NCBI RefSeq assembly: GCF_016086655.4 | Contig: NC_052139.2 | Location: 26,168,002 to 26,232,001 of the forward strand | DNA length: 64,000 bases | Reading direction: 5' to 3' | Origin: Lepeophtheirus salmonis | Taxonomy: Eukaryota > Arthropoda > Copepoda > Siphonostomatoida > Caligidae | Shown: positions 48,604-58,712 of the stretch, in pieces | Layout of the letters: each line of letters starts with the position of its first letter | Position numbering within the stretch: position 1 is the first letter of the stretch | The notes under the pieces: model-generated | The model's database searches: none | Told to the model about the DNA's origin: nothing | Seen by the model: the letters and a program-made list of their open reading frames with translations, nothing else | Made by a program: the position numbers and the translations under genes

Positions 48604-51600
48604 ATGGTAGACCGTGGTGGGAATTTCGAGGGATGGTCGGGATCCCCTCAAAGTAATCCCTACCCAGGGCCTTCCAACAACTTCAACTCCCATCGCCAAG
48701 TGTATATGCAACAACTACAGAACTTTTCAACGAACTTTGCGCATTTGACGAATGGCTATCCGCCCACACACTACGCACCTTTGCCCGCACATCATTCGCA
48801 ACAAGGCCGGGAGAGCACGAATCATCGTGTTCGTCTGCCTCATCCAGGCCATCATCACCACGGGCCTCCGGGGAGTGTTCCGCAGCAGCATCATGCTCTA
48901 CAATACTCTGCACATCATCATATTGAGCATGGTGCCCCTTTGCCCGCTCACATACGCTCCAATCCCTATCAGCCACATGCACATTACTCTGGACCCAGGG
49001 GTGGAGCACACTGTGCCCCCCAGGCGACACCCCTTCACCATCCTCCTCAATATCCCCAGCAATATCCTCCCCCTCCAGCCTCCTCCTCCTCCTCCTCTTC
49101 CTCATCTCCTTCCTCTTACTCAGAGTACCCGGACAAGTCCTCGCATTTCAACAATGGATACTACAAGAGAGGAGAGTATCCACCCCATCCATCCCATCCA
49201 CCCCACTATCCACACCCTTCCTCTTCTCCCTATCATCACAATGGCCCCCAACAATTACAATATGAAGGACCCATGAACCTCACACCCAAGTCGTCTCACG
49301 AAAGGACTATTCTAAATACTCCCAATTATCAAGCTCCCTCTAATACCTCTGCTCACGCTCCACACCCTCCTTCATCCATTCCTATTCAGAATACTTCTTC
49401 TGGTGCTGGTGCTCCTAGTATTAAGGACAATAATTCCGTGACTAAACCTGAAACCATTAGTGTGCCAACTTGCATACCCATTCATGACACCTTCCCCACT
49501 CCAACTCATACAATGATTCAACCCTCCGTTTCATGGAAACGAAAAGCAGCCGCTGCTGCAGCAGCAGCAAATGGCGGGGATGAAGAACTTCCCTCTTCAT
49601 CGAACGCCAAACGGCTAAAAACGGAGGATCCATATACTTTTAATGATGAGGATAGTAGCAGTTGTACTAATGATTCCAAAAAAGATGGCCTTATAAGAGA
49701 TACCAAGGAAAATACCTTTAAGCATAGCAACAAGAATAAAAGTAGTAATGTTCTTCTACCTTTTCGAGAGGCTGCTGGGGGAAGTGCGTCGGGTCAATCC
49801 ATCAAGAAGGGGGAACAGGGAAGCTGTAAGTCATCCTCTGAAGCCGTCTCTATTATTCCATTAGCTAAAGATAAACAAGATCTCATCAAGGCAACTACTC
49901 CCTCCTCCGTCCCCAAAACAAAAAAGAAAAAGGAGTCGTTGAAACAAGTCCAGCAACAAGTTCTTCAGGAACAACAGCAAATTATGCGAACCAAGGAAGC
50001 AGTCGTTGTTTCATCTTCAGTTGAAGCGGCAGCTGCACCACCACCACCACGGGAAAAGGTCAATATGGAAGTACTTCAGCCCCCTCCTCCTCCCGTCCAT
50101 GATCATCTACAAGGTGGTCGAGGTGGTCGTCTGTGTAACAATTTTCTCAAATCTGGAGATAATGGAGTAGTTCTCAAAAAGGCCTCTCTTCCAACTTATC
50201 CTCCCCCTTCAGTGCAGCCACACTTTCTTCAACAATATCATCAACAACAACAACCTCCGCCACTACACAATAGTAATAGCTTCTTTCCTACATATCCCTA
50301 TGGTGGACACCCATCTCAGCCGCCTCTATATCCCCATCAACAAGAACAACAAACTTATTACCAACCTAATTCTCCTTCTTATCCTCCACCTCGAAATTCA
50401 CCTTCCCCGCCACCTCTTCAACTTTCAACTGCAACGGCAACAACTGTTGTTGTAACATCCTCCATACCCTCAAAAGCTCTGACTCAACCCACTGTCAAAA
50501 CTACGGTGTCTAAATCTGAAAATTCGGCGCCAAAGACGAGTAGTAGCAACAGCAGCAGTCTTCCACCTAAAAAAGGAGGAACACTCTGGGCATTGCCTAT
50601 TGTCCCCAAGTTACCTCAAAAGCCTTTGTCCAAAGAACGCAAAAACAACGTTGCTCCGCCTCCAAAAAAGGACCCTTCTAGTGCCACATCAGTCAAAGAT
50701 GTTTGGCTCTCAGCATTTGGTGCCAACAAGTCCACTAAGAAGGAGTCTTCCACGAATTGTAATAATAATCATAATAATGAGGAAGAAGGAACTCCCAAGG
50801 ATCCGACTCCCTCTTCATTGGCAAAGACAACGACTAACGTAGTTGTTACGTCATCTGTGACTAAAACTCTTTCTTCGTCTCCTAATACTTCTTCCTCTAT
50901 TTCTTCACCTCCAACAACATCAACAATCTCAACGACAACAACAACAGTGAATGCATCAACCACGTCGATTCTCATATCTCAATTGACAGCACCACCCATC
51001 ATAACGACAGCGGCAGCAGTAACGACTCAGGCGAGTCCAACGATGAAGACGATCCTTACAGGTGTTCCTTGTACTACTTCTATTAAAAGAGCTCATAAAA
51101 CGTATTTAGACATTCCTCCTGAGTTGCGCCGTCGTCCACGACCTAATTACGGTGGAATCATACACTTTGCTCCTAATTGGGAGAGTGCAGTGAAAATTCA
51201 TCATGAAAAGTGTCGTCTCCCAGATAAGTTAATCCAAACTATCCATGTCTATCCAAAAATACTGAACAAAACGTCCTCCTTACAAAAATCGAGTAATGCA
51301 ACCAATTCTTCCGAGAACACAAATTCTCTCTCCGATTCTTCTACTACAAATAACATTTATAACTTTGAGAACTCAAATCCTGAAGATGATCTCTTACCCA
51401 AAGGACCACCTTTAGGATTTCGCCAATCTATGTCAAGCATGCAGTCACCCTTTTCAACAGCAACAGCAGAAGTTCCAAGAGCTGTTAACAACATTGTAGA
51501 CTCAATTTTAGAAAATCGTAAAAAACTCCGGATAACTATGGGGCGAATGTATAAAAAACCTTTAAATAAGGACAGGAAAAAGAGGAGCTTTTCGAGTTGT

Positions 51601-53538
51601 GAGGATGAGGATGATGATTCAGAGTCGGAATGCCAGGGTCTAATACCTACGCCGGGCCTTCCTCTTCTTACGTCGGATACAACTGATATTTTAATGGGCT
51701 CTAATTACGGTAACTTTCGAAGACAAACGCTATTACGGTATTTGGAACTGGATCAGTGTAGTGATTTAAAAGCAAAAATGTTGGACTGGAAGCCTGAGGT
51801 TTTTGAAACCAAGACTCGGCGTCAGTCGAACCAAGTTCGAGCAGTTACGGCATATAGAGAAATATTTGGTATTGACTTGCCCGAGCGATTTACGAATGGA
51901 AAGAGCTCTTCTCCTATTAAAAAGAAAAAACGACCTTATGTCAAAAAAGTCGGAGATCATAAGGATGAGGGGAAGTTGTCCGAACCGAAAAAGGAATGTG
52001 AATTAGAACTGCTTCCCTCACCGCCACCTCTAGTTGAAATTAAAAAAGAAATCATAATTAGTGAAGAAAGTTTATCACCACCATCAACACCTTCTAAATT
52101 GCCTCAAACACCTTTACCCACTACTGTACCTCATTTGTCTAATATTAAAGCAACTTCAAAGAGCTCCTCAGTAAAGGTTCCTCCAACCTTGACGACGTCC
52201 TTACCATTTGCATCATCTCATAAGCTTCAACCAGCATCGTCTTCAAAGAATAGTATTCCTTTTTCTGCAAAGTATAAAAGGACACCTAAGAAAGGAATAA
52301 AGGTTGAACAACTGGATGAGGATGACGACGAGGATGACCTTCGGGAGCCGACCCAAGAAGAAGAGGAACTTCAAGGGGAATTACAAAAGTTTGCTCTTGA
52401 TTTAATAGAAGATAATCCTAGTTGGGTTCATAAAGTGGTGATTCAAAATCTCGTTATTTGGGAGCCTATTGATCCTGTCCCTTATGTTCAAGAGAAGAAG
52501 CCTAAGAAATACTATCATCGAAAGCAGAGGAAAAGGAAATCTGGTATGGATTTCTCAAGTTCTAGTCGAGCAAAGAATAGAAACTCTGCCAAGTCTCGCG
52601 ATACTTCTCGAGTTGGCACTCCTGAGCCTCAAGAAGTGGTGGATGTAGTATATACATTAGATCAAATTATGTCAGAGTCAAAAAGCTGGGTCATTGATAA
52701 AGGTGCTGGGGAGACGATTCTTCATCGTGCTTCAAAGATGGGCTATCCTGATGTAGTTGCTTATGCTTTGGATATGGTGAAAATCCCTCCTTCGATAAAG
52801 GACAATGCAGGTATTCCTCCAATTCACAAAGCGGCTTTTCGAGGTCATGGCCACATTGTGAACTATTTATTGCGCTATGGTGAGGATCCAAATAGGAATG
52901 TAAAGGGAACTCGCCCCCTTCACGAAGCTTTGGAGGGAGGCGATCCCATGGCTGTGTATCACTTACTTAATTACGGGTCAGATCCTTTGCTGTACGACTA
53001 TAGTGGTAACATGCCCCTTGATCTCACTGAGGGAGATGAGGATATGAGGAAATATTTGTCAGGGATTCTTGCAGATCTTCATGGAAAAAAGTCTGATCGT
53101 TGGAACGTTTCATCTGTTCATGAATATGTACAACCCAACTTTGAGTGTGATGATGACTCTTCGGATAGTGATGAAGGAAGAAAGGGAGGTGTAGAGATGG
53201 AGTTTGAATTCAGCTCAAGTCAACTCCCCCCCTATTACCAGTTCAAAGACCATGAAGGACATTTTATAAAAACTTCGGATCTCAAATCCAGCTCGACGAC
53301 GAGTAGTAAGGGTGGACACAGCAGCAGTAACCTGGAAGGAGGGACTCTCAAATCCTGTTTTTCGATTGAGATGTCATGGGAAGAATTCATAAAGAATAGT
53401 CATTGCTGTCTCTTAGGTGCGGATAGTCGACTCTCTACTTCATCTCCACCTCAAACGGGAGTAGTCAAACTTTATCGAGTGGATGAGACTATCAAAAAAT
53501 TCTTGGGCATATCCTCAGAGAATATGACGTTTCTGTAA
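48604..53538 (+). CDS. Bcor: BCOR-like Polycomb (PRC1.1) corepressor
   Basis: A single open exon encodes 1644 aa. The N-terminal two thirds are low complexity: His/Pro/Tyr-rich, a poly-Ser run near 165, a poly-Ala run near 315, Gln- and Pro-rich stretches and Lys-rich patches typical of a nuclear scaffold. The C-terminus is diagnostic. Ankyrin repeats run from about 1368 to 1485 (GETILHRASKMGY, IPPIHKAAFRGHG, TRPLHEALEGGD), then an acidic linker with EFEFSSSQLPPYY. A final segment (about 1587-1644; FSIEMSWEEF to IKKFLGI) matches the PUFD, the part of BCOR/BCORL1 that binds PCGF1. BCOR assembles the non-canonical PRC1.1 complex that ubiquitinates H2A. The open frame extends 90 bases upstream, but without an ATG and through a 15-base poly-A, so 48604 (MVDRGG) is the first usable start. 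A missed upstream coding exon cannot be excluded. Confidence 0.92.
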   Translation: MVDRGGNFEGWSGSPQSNPYPGPSNNFNSHRQVYMQQLQNFSTNFAHLTNGYPPTHYAPLPAHHSQQGRESTNHRVRLPHPGHHHHGPPGSVPQQHHALQYSAHHHIEHGAPLPAHIRSNPYQPHAHYSGPRGGAHCAPQATPLHHPPQYPQQYPPPPASSSSSSSSSPSSYSEYPDKSSHFNNGYYKRGEYPPHPSHPPHYPHPSSSPYHHNGPQQLQYEGPMNLTPKSSHERTILNTPNYQAPSNTSAHAPHPPSSIPIQNTSSGAGAPSIKDNNSVTKPETISVPTCIPIHDTFPTPTHTMIQPSVSWKRKAAAAAAAANGGDEELPSSSNAKRLKTEDPYTFNDEDSSSCTNDSKKDGLIRDTKENTFKHSNKNKSSNVLLPFREAAGGSASGQSIKKGEQGSCKSSSEAVSIIPLAKDKQDLIKATTPSSVPKTKKKKESLKQVQQQVLQEQQQIMRTKEAVVVSSSVEAAAAPPPPREKVNMEVLQPPPPPVHDHLQGGRGGRLCNNFLKSGDNGVVLKKASLPTYPPPSVQPHFLQQYHQQQQPPPLHNSNSFFPTYPYGGHPSQPPLYPHQQEQQTYYQPNSPSYPPPRNSPSPPPLQLSTATATTVVVTSSIPSKALTQPTVKTTVSKSENSAPKTSSSNSSSLPPKKGGTLWALPIVPKLPQKPLSKERKNNVAPPPKKDPSSATSVKDVWLSAFGANKSTKKESSTNCNNNHNNEEEGTPKDPTPSSLAKTTTNVVVTSSVTKTLSSSPNTSSSISSPPTTSTISTTTTTVNASTTSILISQLTAPPIITTAAAVTTQASPTMKTILTGVPCTTSIKRAHKTYLDIPPELRRRPRPNYGGIIHFAPNWESAVKIHHEKCRLPDKLIQTIHVYPKILNKTSSLQKSSNATNSSENTNSLSDSSTTNNIYNFENSNPEDDLLPKGPPLGFRQSMSSMQSPFSTATAEVPRAVNNIVDSILENRKKLRITMGRMYKKPLNKDRKKRSFSSCEDEDDDSESECQGLIPTPGLPLLTSDTTDILMGSNYGNFRRQTLLRYLELDQCSDLKAKMLDWKPEVFETKTRRQSNQVRAVTAYREIFGIDLPERFTNGKSSSPIKKKKRPYVKKVGDHKDEGKLSEPKKECELELLPSPPPLVEIKKEIIISEESLSPPSTPSKLPQTPLPTTVPHLSNIKATSKSSSVKVPPTLTTSLPFASSHKLQPASSSKNSIPFSAKYKRTPKKGIKVEQLDEDDDEDDLREPTQEEEELQGELQKFALDLIEDNPSWVHKVVIQNLVIWEPIDPVPYVQEKKPKKYYHRKQRKRKSGMDFSSSSRAKNRNSAKSRDTSRVGTPEPQEVVDVVYTLDQIMSESKSWVIDKGAGETILHRASKMGYPDVVAYALDMVKIPPSIKDNAGIPPIHKAAFRGHGHIVNYLLRYGEDPNRNVKGTRPLHEALEGGDPMAVYHLLNYGSDPLLYDYSGNMPLDLTEGDEDMRKYLSGILADLHGKKSDRWNVSSVHEYVQPNFECDDDSSDSDEGRKGGVEMEFEFSSSQLPPYYQFKDHEGHFIKTSDLKSSSTTSSKGGHSSSNLEGGTLKSCFSIEMSWEEFIKNSHCCLLGADSRLSTSSPPQTGVVKLYRVDETIKKFLGISSENMTFL

Positions 53539-54240
53539 GAATCTACCTTGCAGAATATTGTGTACGTACATTAATATGAACTAATTGATGATGAATTCTT
53601 CAAACCTATCTACCTAGCTACAGACTCTCGTGTGTGTGTGTGTGAGCGCGCGTCTCTTCTACTGATTATTACATTATTAGAATTAATGATGAACGGAATT
53701 TGTTATTCACTCAAATATTTTATAATTATTATAATCATATTTACAATCACATATATTATATTAGATGTGCAATGCCCATGTGTTTTTATAATTTATCTTA
53801 TATATTTATATATATATATATATTTATCTATTTTTTAAATTAAGTCCACTGATATTACTACTGAATATTGATGAGATAGTATAAAACAATTCATACACCA
53901 CCTCCACCCCCCCTTTCTGACTTACGTGTACGTACAAAGTGTTCCTTCTTAACATCCATTTAGCATGATTTTTTTAATATTTATTTTGTTAGTACATATT
54001 TTGAAGAAAAGAAACTATATATTATTGAACGTTTTAAAACAAAGAAAGGCGGGGGAAAACACCAAAGTAGTTAAATCTTATTATTATTATAGATACTTAT
54101 AATTGTCTCATTTTCTTTACTTTTTATTATCATAATTTAGATACAAAATCCCGGTCGAAAAGGAATTGCTGCACCAATTAATTAATTAATTATTATTATT
54201 ATAGTGAAAGGAAATATATAGAATAATGATCATTTTAACA
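53539..54240 (+). other. Probable Bcor 3' UTR and downstream AT-rich sequence
   Basis: After the stop comes a (GT)n run near 53629-53645, (TA)n tracts near 53790-53825 and poly-A/T stretches. No AATAAA was located with confidence, so the transcript end is not placed. No further coding sequence is evident. Confidence 0.4.
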
Positions 54241-54244
54241 AAAC

Positions 54245-55199
54245 AAACTCAACAATTTATTCTGTAGTCGACTTCCACTCCAATCAAAGGCTGGGTACAT
54301 ATATTTTGATTTTAACCTCTTTTTTTTTTTTTTTAATTGGTAGTCAGAAGATTGAATTTTCTTTTCCTACGCTGTTATCATTGATAGCTCACGTTATTAA
54401 CTCGAGATAAGTGAACTTACCATTTTACTACATTTGATTTCATTCAAAACCTGATTAAACATTCGTGTGTGCTCATAAAAGACGGAGCGTAACCCGGAGG
54501 ATTTGTTGCAGAGTTTTAATTGTAAGTCCTTAGAATCAGAGTAGAATTGGGGATAGATATTGGAGTAATTCTGGACAATGTCCTCGTATACTTCCCTCTA
54601 CCCCTTCTCCCTGTCACAGCTGATTGTAGATAAGGCTGCCAATCGTCCCTTGACAAACGGGACGTACTTGTTCACGTAGTACAGTGAGTTTTAAAAAATG
54701 GTAAGTAAAATGGAATCACTGGAAAATTAATTTTTAGGCAACAATTGTTCAATAGATTCCCTATTTCAGGGTAGATGTTCTACTTTCTATCTATAGAATT
54801 ATATTAATATATACAAATTTATGTGAGAAAGGCAGGTTTCTATTTAAGAAAGATTCTTAATATACTCAGTTATTTTTTTTTCATTATTAAATGAATTGCA
54901 GGATAATAATTTGTTTTCCATGTGTTCATGTCACACAAAAATCTTCATCTAATTCAATTCAGGGTCAAAAAATCGGAAAATGGAAAAAAGTTTGTTCCAT
55001 TGGAAAATGAAATCGTTCCGTATTTAGAAAAAAACACCGATCCTGCACGGAAGTGTCCCTTAATTATTTTTCAGGGAGTTGGCAATCCTAATTGTAGCTG
55101 ATTTCCCTCAAAGTATCAGGGTTTCCATGTTGATTTTCGGTTTCTTTTTTTAAAAAGCCCAATATTAAACACAGGATTTTCATTTACTGAACATATATT
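54245..55199 (+). repeat. AAATCCGGTGT MITE copy with a nested insertion
   Basis: The blocks TTGTAAGTCCTTAGAATCAG, GTCACAGCTGATTGTAG and TTTCGGTTTCTTTTTT run in plus orientation. A 461-bp element (54630-55090) splits it, flanked by ATTGTAG on both sides. A second MITE begins at 55200. Confidence 0.6.
54630..55090. mobile_element. Nested element, GGCTGCCAATCGTCCCT termini
   Basis: Imperfect inverted ends (AAGGCTGCCAATCGTCCCTT and, reversed, AGGATTGCCAACTCCCT). The flanks duplicate ATTGTAG (54623-54629, 55091-55097), compatible with a 7- or 8-bp hAT-type duplication. A relative lies at 38877-39160, sharing GGTTGTCAACCATCCCTTG and GGTAGATGTTCTACTTTCTA-like blocks. Confidence 0.58.
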
Positions 55200-55503
55200 C
55201 AGGACTCGACAAACACGCTAGCCCGTAGCTAATAAAAAAACAATCGAACTATTGTAGGGTAAACTGTGTCTAGCCAATTTGGCTATGTTATGCCGTAACT
55301 TAAATACCGCACATACACAGGGAATTTCGGGTTCAAATCCTGAGTATATGCCCTGTTTGGCAAAGTAGAATAGACATTGAACATAAATGTTATGGTAATT
55401 TTTAAGTAAAATATATATCTATAAAAGATAAAGTTCGCATTATTTTTCTCCCAGAGTTATTTGGAAAGCCCTAGTGGCTAATTTTAACGACTGTCTAGCC
55501 CTG
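55200..55503. mobile_element. hAT-like MITE containing a tRNA-like box A/box B pair
   Basis: Starts CAGGACTCGACA and ends TGTCTAGCCCTG, imperfect inverted repeats of the CAGGGCTMGACA type. The eight bases on each side (CATATATT, CATATGTA) match at six. Inside, TAGCCAATTTGG near 55273 and GGTTCAAATCC near 55330 are spaced like the A and B boxes of a tRNA. The T stem closes, but the acceptor stem does not. Confidence 0.45.
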
Positions 55504-57913
55504 CATATGTAACAATTCATTTCCCAAGATTAATTTATGGATTCGCAAATATTTTGCTCTTAGTGTCCATTATAGTGAAGTCAATCTATCAAACCAACCA
55601 CACCCAGCTTCAACTACAGCCTCCTATAGGACTTTGAAGCTCTTAACATTATTATCTATAAAATTAATTGCGCCCTTAGGCTGCACCCGGCACGGAAGCA
55701 CACAAAAATTACCACACAGCGTTTCGACATCTCATGCAAAGATTTTGTAATTTTTTTATACAGTTTTGTGACTTAAATCAGATGAGCGCACTTTCATACA
55801 GATAGATCTTCTGGTTTCCAAGATATGAAGGGATACACTTGTCCGGATTTAAAATCACGACTCTCTAGATTAAAGGTTTAAACTAATTGTAAGGAATACT
55901 TCCTTATATTGTATTAGGGTAATGACCAATTTGTTCATTCTACTACCAGTCCAAGAAGGACTTATAAGTTATAACTCTACATCAAATCTTTGTGGAATAA
56001 AGAACACTACAAAAAGTATCGCACTCCTCTCAGCTCATATTTTATACAACTCTATTCATTAAAATCCAAGATTCCATACTTTACAAATACATTAAAGCTT
56101 TTAATGGATTTTATATTTAAATACGTCAAATTGATGATAAAATGAAGGAGAATAACTAATTCTAAGGAATACTCAATTATCAACTACTAATTCATAGTCG
56201 TAATCCAAACGTTAATTAAGTACTTAAAATAAAGGAATTCATGTTCTGATATCACATCATATTATCGCAGCACAATATGCGACTCCTTGACACAAAGCCA
56301 TGTTTGTTTTTTATTATTGCTTGAGTGACTTTGATGAAAAGGTCGACCACTAGAGGGAGGTACCAGTCGTTCATTTACAACTAATATATAATATCATGTC
56401 ACTTTCATCATAGCCATTGACAAAATATAATTATATCACATTAATAAATACATAACAACACGATTTGACGTTTTTATTCCTTATCATTTATTGTTCGAAA
56501 TAATAGTATTCTCTTTCTTTACCATAGTTATTCCTGTATTATAAATATAAAATTTGACCCTCATGACGAAGCATACCCAAACTGTGTTAGTTTGCTTATT
56601 TGTAACTGAGTGAGTGTATGATTTTTCTGGAGCAAAGAGAGGGAGAAAGAGGATAAGAAGTGATGATAATAACAACAACAATATCAGAGACGCGTAGTAG
56701 TAGACAGTAGTACACTATTTTTTTCCCGGCAATCCTCGCACGCGCTCTGTTCATTTTTCCTCCCCCCTTTTTTTTTTTTTACTCGCACGTCTATTTTTCT
56801 TTTAAGTCTCCTTAGTGTTGTTAATGCATCCGTCAGGGTTGGGTAGGCGCACTTAGAATATTAATATATTTTTTTTATGAAGTTAATCTGTTATTAAACT
56901 GGCGAGTTATTTATGAATTTATTTGGGTTTCTATTAGTTATTGTCCTATCACCGCTACTTCTAATAACTTGTTGCAATTAAAATGGCGTCTTTTTGAAAG
57001 AGTGACGGCCTGCCCTTCTTCTCCGTTCTCTCTTCTGTAACTAAACTTGCATTTTTAAAATGAAAAAGGATTTAACACGAGTTGAGAGAAAGAGGATGAT
57101 TGTTTTATTTTCTCTCTTATATATTTTTTTTTTTTTACATTCATTGACTGACTAAAAGAGCGTACGTTCGAAAATATGTTAAATAAAAATACTACTACGG
57201 TTCATTCTTCTATTAAAAGCCCACAGTTATGTTGCAAATAAAAGGTACATATTTTTCGCGGAGAGTGAAATAATAATAATTGCAATGCGCGCAAATACTT
57301 ATAAAGATAAATAATAAATAAATAGGAGTATGATACTCATATAAGTAGGGCTGTAAGTTTTAAGCATTTTTAGATTTGAATTTTTATTGTTCAAAACTAC
57401 AGTCTTAATTATTGTTCAAGCTAGTGTCAAAATCCGTTGTATCTTTTAGCTCACCCGTTGTAATGGATTTGATCATTATAAGGATAAATTATCTCTCGGA
57501 TTGTGGGAATTTTGTTTTGTCCAAGCGCGCCAGCAAATACAACTTCAACTATCTGGTTCATCTGTTTCCTTTCGGACATAAACAAACCTTTATTCATAAA
57601 TCATACTTGATGGCCGATGGATAATTTCGAACATACTTATAAGATATCTCAATTATGATTTTTTAACATTACAACTTATCTGAAAATTTACTGCATATAG
57701 AAGCTTTCCTTCACCAAAATATAGCTTTGCTTGCTAATATTTCATCAAAATTATATTATCTAGAAAATGTCTTCATGTTAGTTATGATTTATTGTATGAT
57801 ACAAATAGTATTAAATATTAATTGTCATAATATAAAACTTTGGTATGTAAGTATAGAGAAGCACAATTAAGATGATTTGATGACGCAAATAAAATATGTG
57901 ATGTATATATTAA
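55504..57913. other. Noncoding stretch with a CpG-richer patch
   Basis: Mostly AT-rich, without a supportable gene. Between about 56680 and 57300 it changes character: GACGCGTAG, CTCGCACGCGCTCTG, CTCGCACGTC, GGTAGGCGCACTT, an AAAATGGCGTC at about 56981 followed by TGA, and CAATGCGCGCAAAT. This may be a promoter or 5' UTR of a gene continuing outside the window, but no exon could be assigned. Confidence 0.3.
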
Positions 57914-58366
57914 TGGAGAATAGTAACAACAGCAAAGAATAATCAAAATAGTCTAAATGATTTAGTATCAAAGGGTGTTAACGCGAATATAAAGTCATGT
58001 GGATTCAATATATATCGAAGAGTCAAAGTTGTAGGAGATCGTAGAACAAGAGCTAAGAAAGATTGTCTTAGACAGTGTGTCTTCCAATTTCCTCATAAGA
58101 ATAGGAAAGTTTGCCTTCCAAAGAGCGTCGAATGCACAAGATGTGGCAAGAGAGACCACTATGCAAGAGTATGCCGGTGTCTAAAAGAAAACTCTATTTC
58201 CATCCTCAACTCTATTCAAAAATTTGAACTGAATAAATTACCCATCGCTGTATTGAATGTCCATGGGAATTACTTCAAAAATATAACAGCTACATACGAC
58301 AGTGATGCAATTGTATCTGTCGCTGGATCAAGAGTTCAAAGTAAATATCGACTCCAACCCAATTAA
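57914..58366 (+). pseudogene. Gypsy-type gag-pol fragment (zinc knuckle and protease start)
   Basis: An uninterrupted 150-codon frame with no usable ATG start. It holds a CCHC zinc knuckle (CTRCGKRDHYARVC) followed, some 50 residues later, by LNVHGNYF and TYDSDAIVSV. That is where an aspartic-protease motif D-S/T-G-A is expected in Ty3/Gypsy polyproteins. Here the Gly is Asp, so the protease is probably inactive. It ends at TAA shortly after, and no reverse transcriptase or LTR was recognised next to it. Confidence 0.6.
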
Positions 58367-58712
58367 TAGCGTATCGTTTAGAATAAATATATCTTCAACT
58401 TAAGTTATTTATTTATTTACACACATAAAAAAGGGATTGTTATATATTATTAATATATAACTTCCTTAAATATAACTTTATAAATGTATATTATATTCTG
58501 TAAATTTATGCAAGACAAAATATATTGTTAGTTAGAGAACATCAAACCCATCATTACAGGAAGTGTACTTATAACTTCTTAGTGACCACCAAAGTATGAA
58601 TAGATAACTTTAGCACGAAATCTAAAGAATAGAAATGAGGCAATAAAGTAACCAATTATTAAAAAAAATATTGTTAGTATTTACGCGTTGACAATTAAAT
58701 GATAACAAAACA

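Noticed and set aside
48683..49276. Long open frames in other frames across the start of Bcor
   Set aside because: They are by-products of the low-complexity His/Pro/Ser codons. The Bcor frame alone leads to recognisable ankyrin and PUFD sequence.
55260..55360. Functional tRNA gene
   Set aside because: Box A and box B are present and a T stem forms, but no acceptor stem closes, and it lies inside a MITE.
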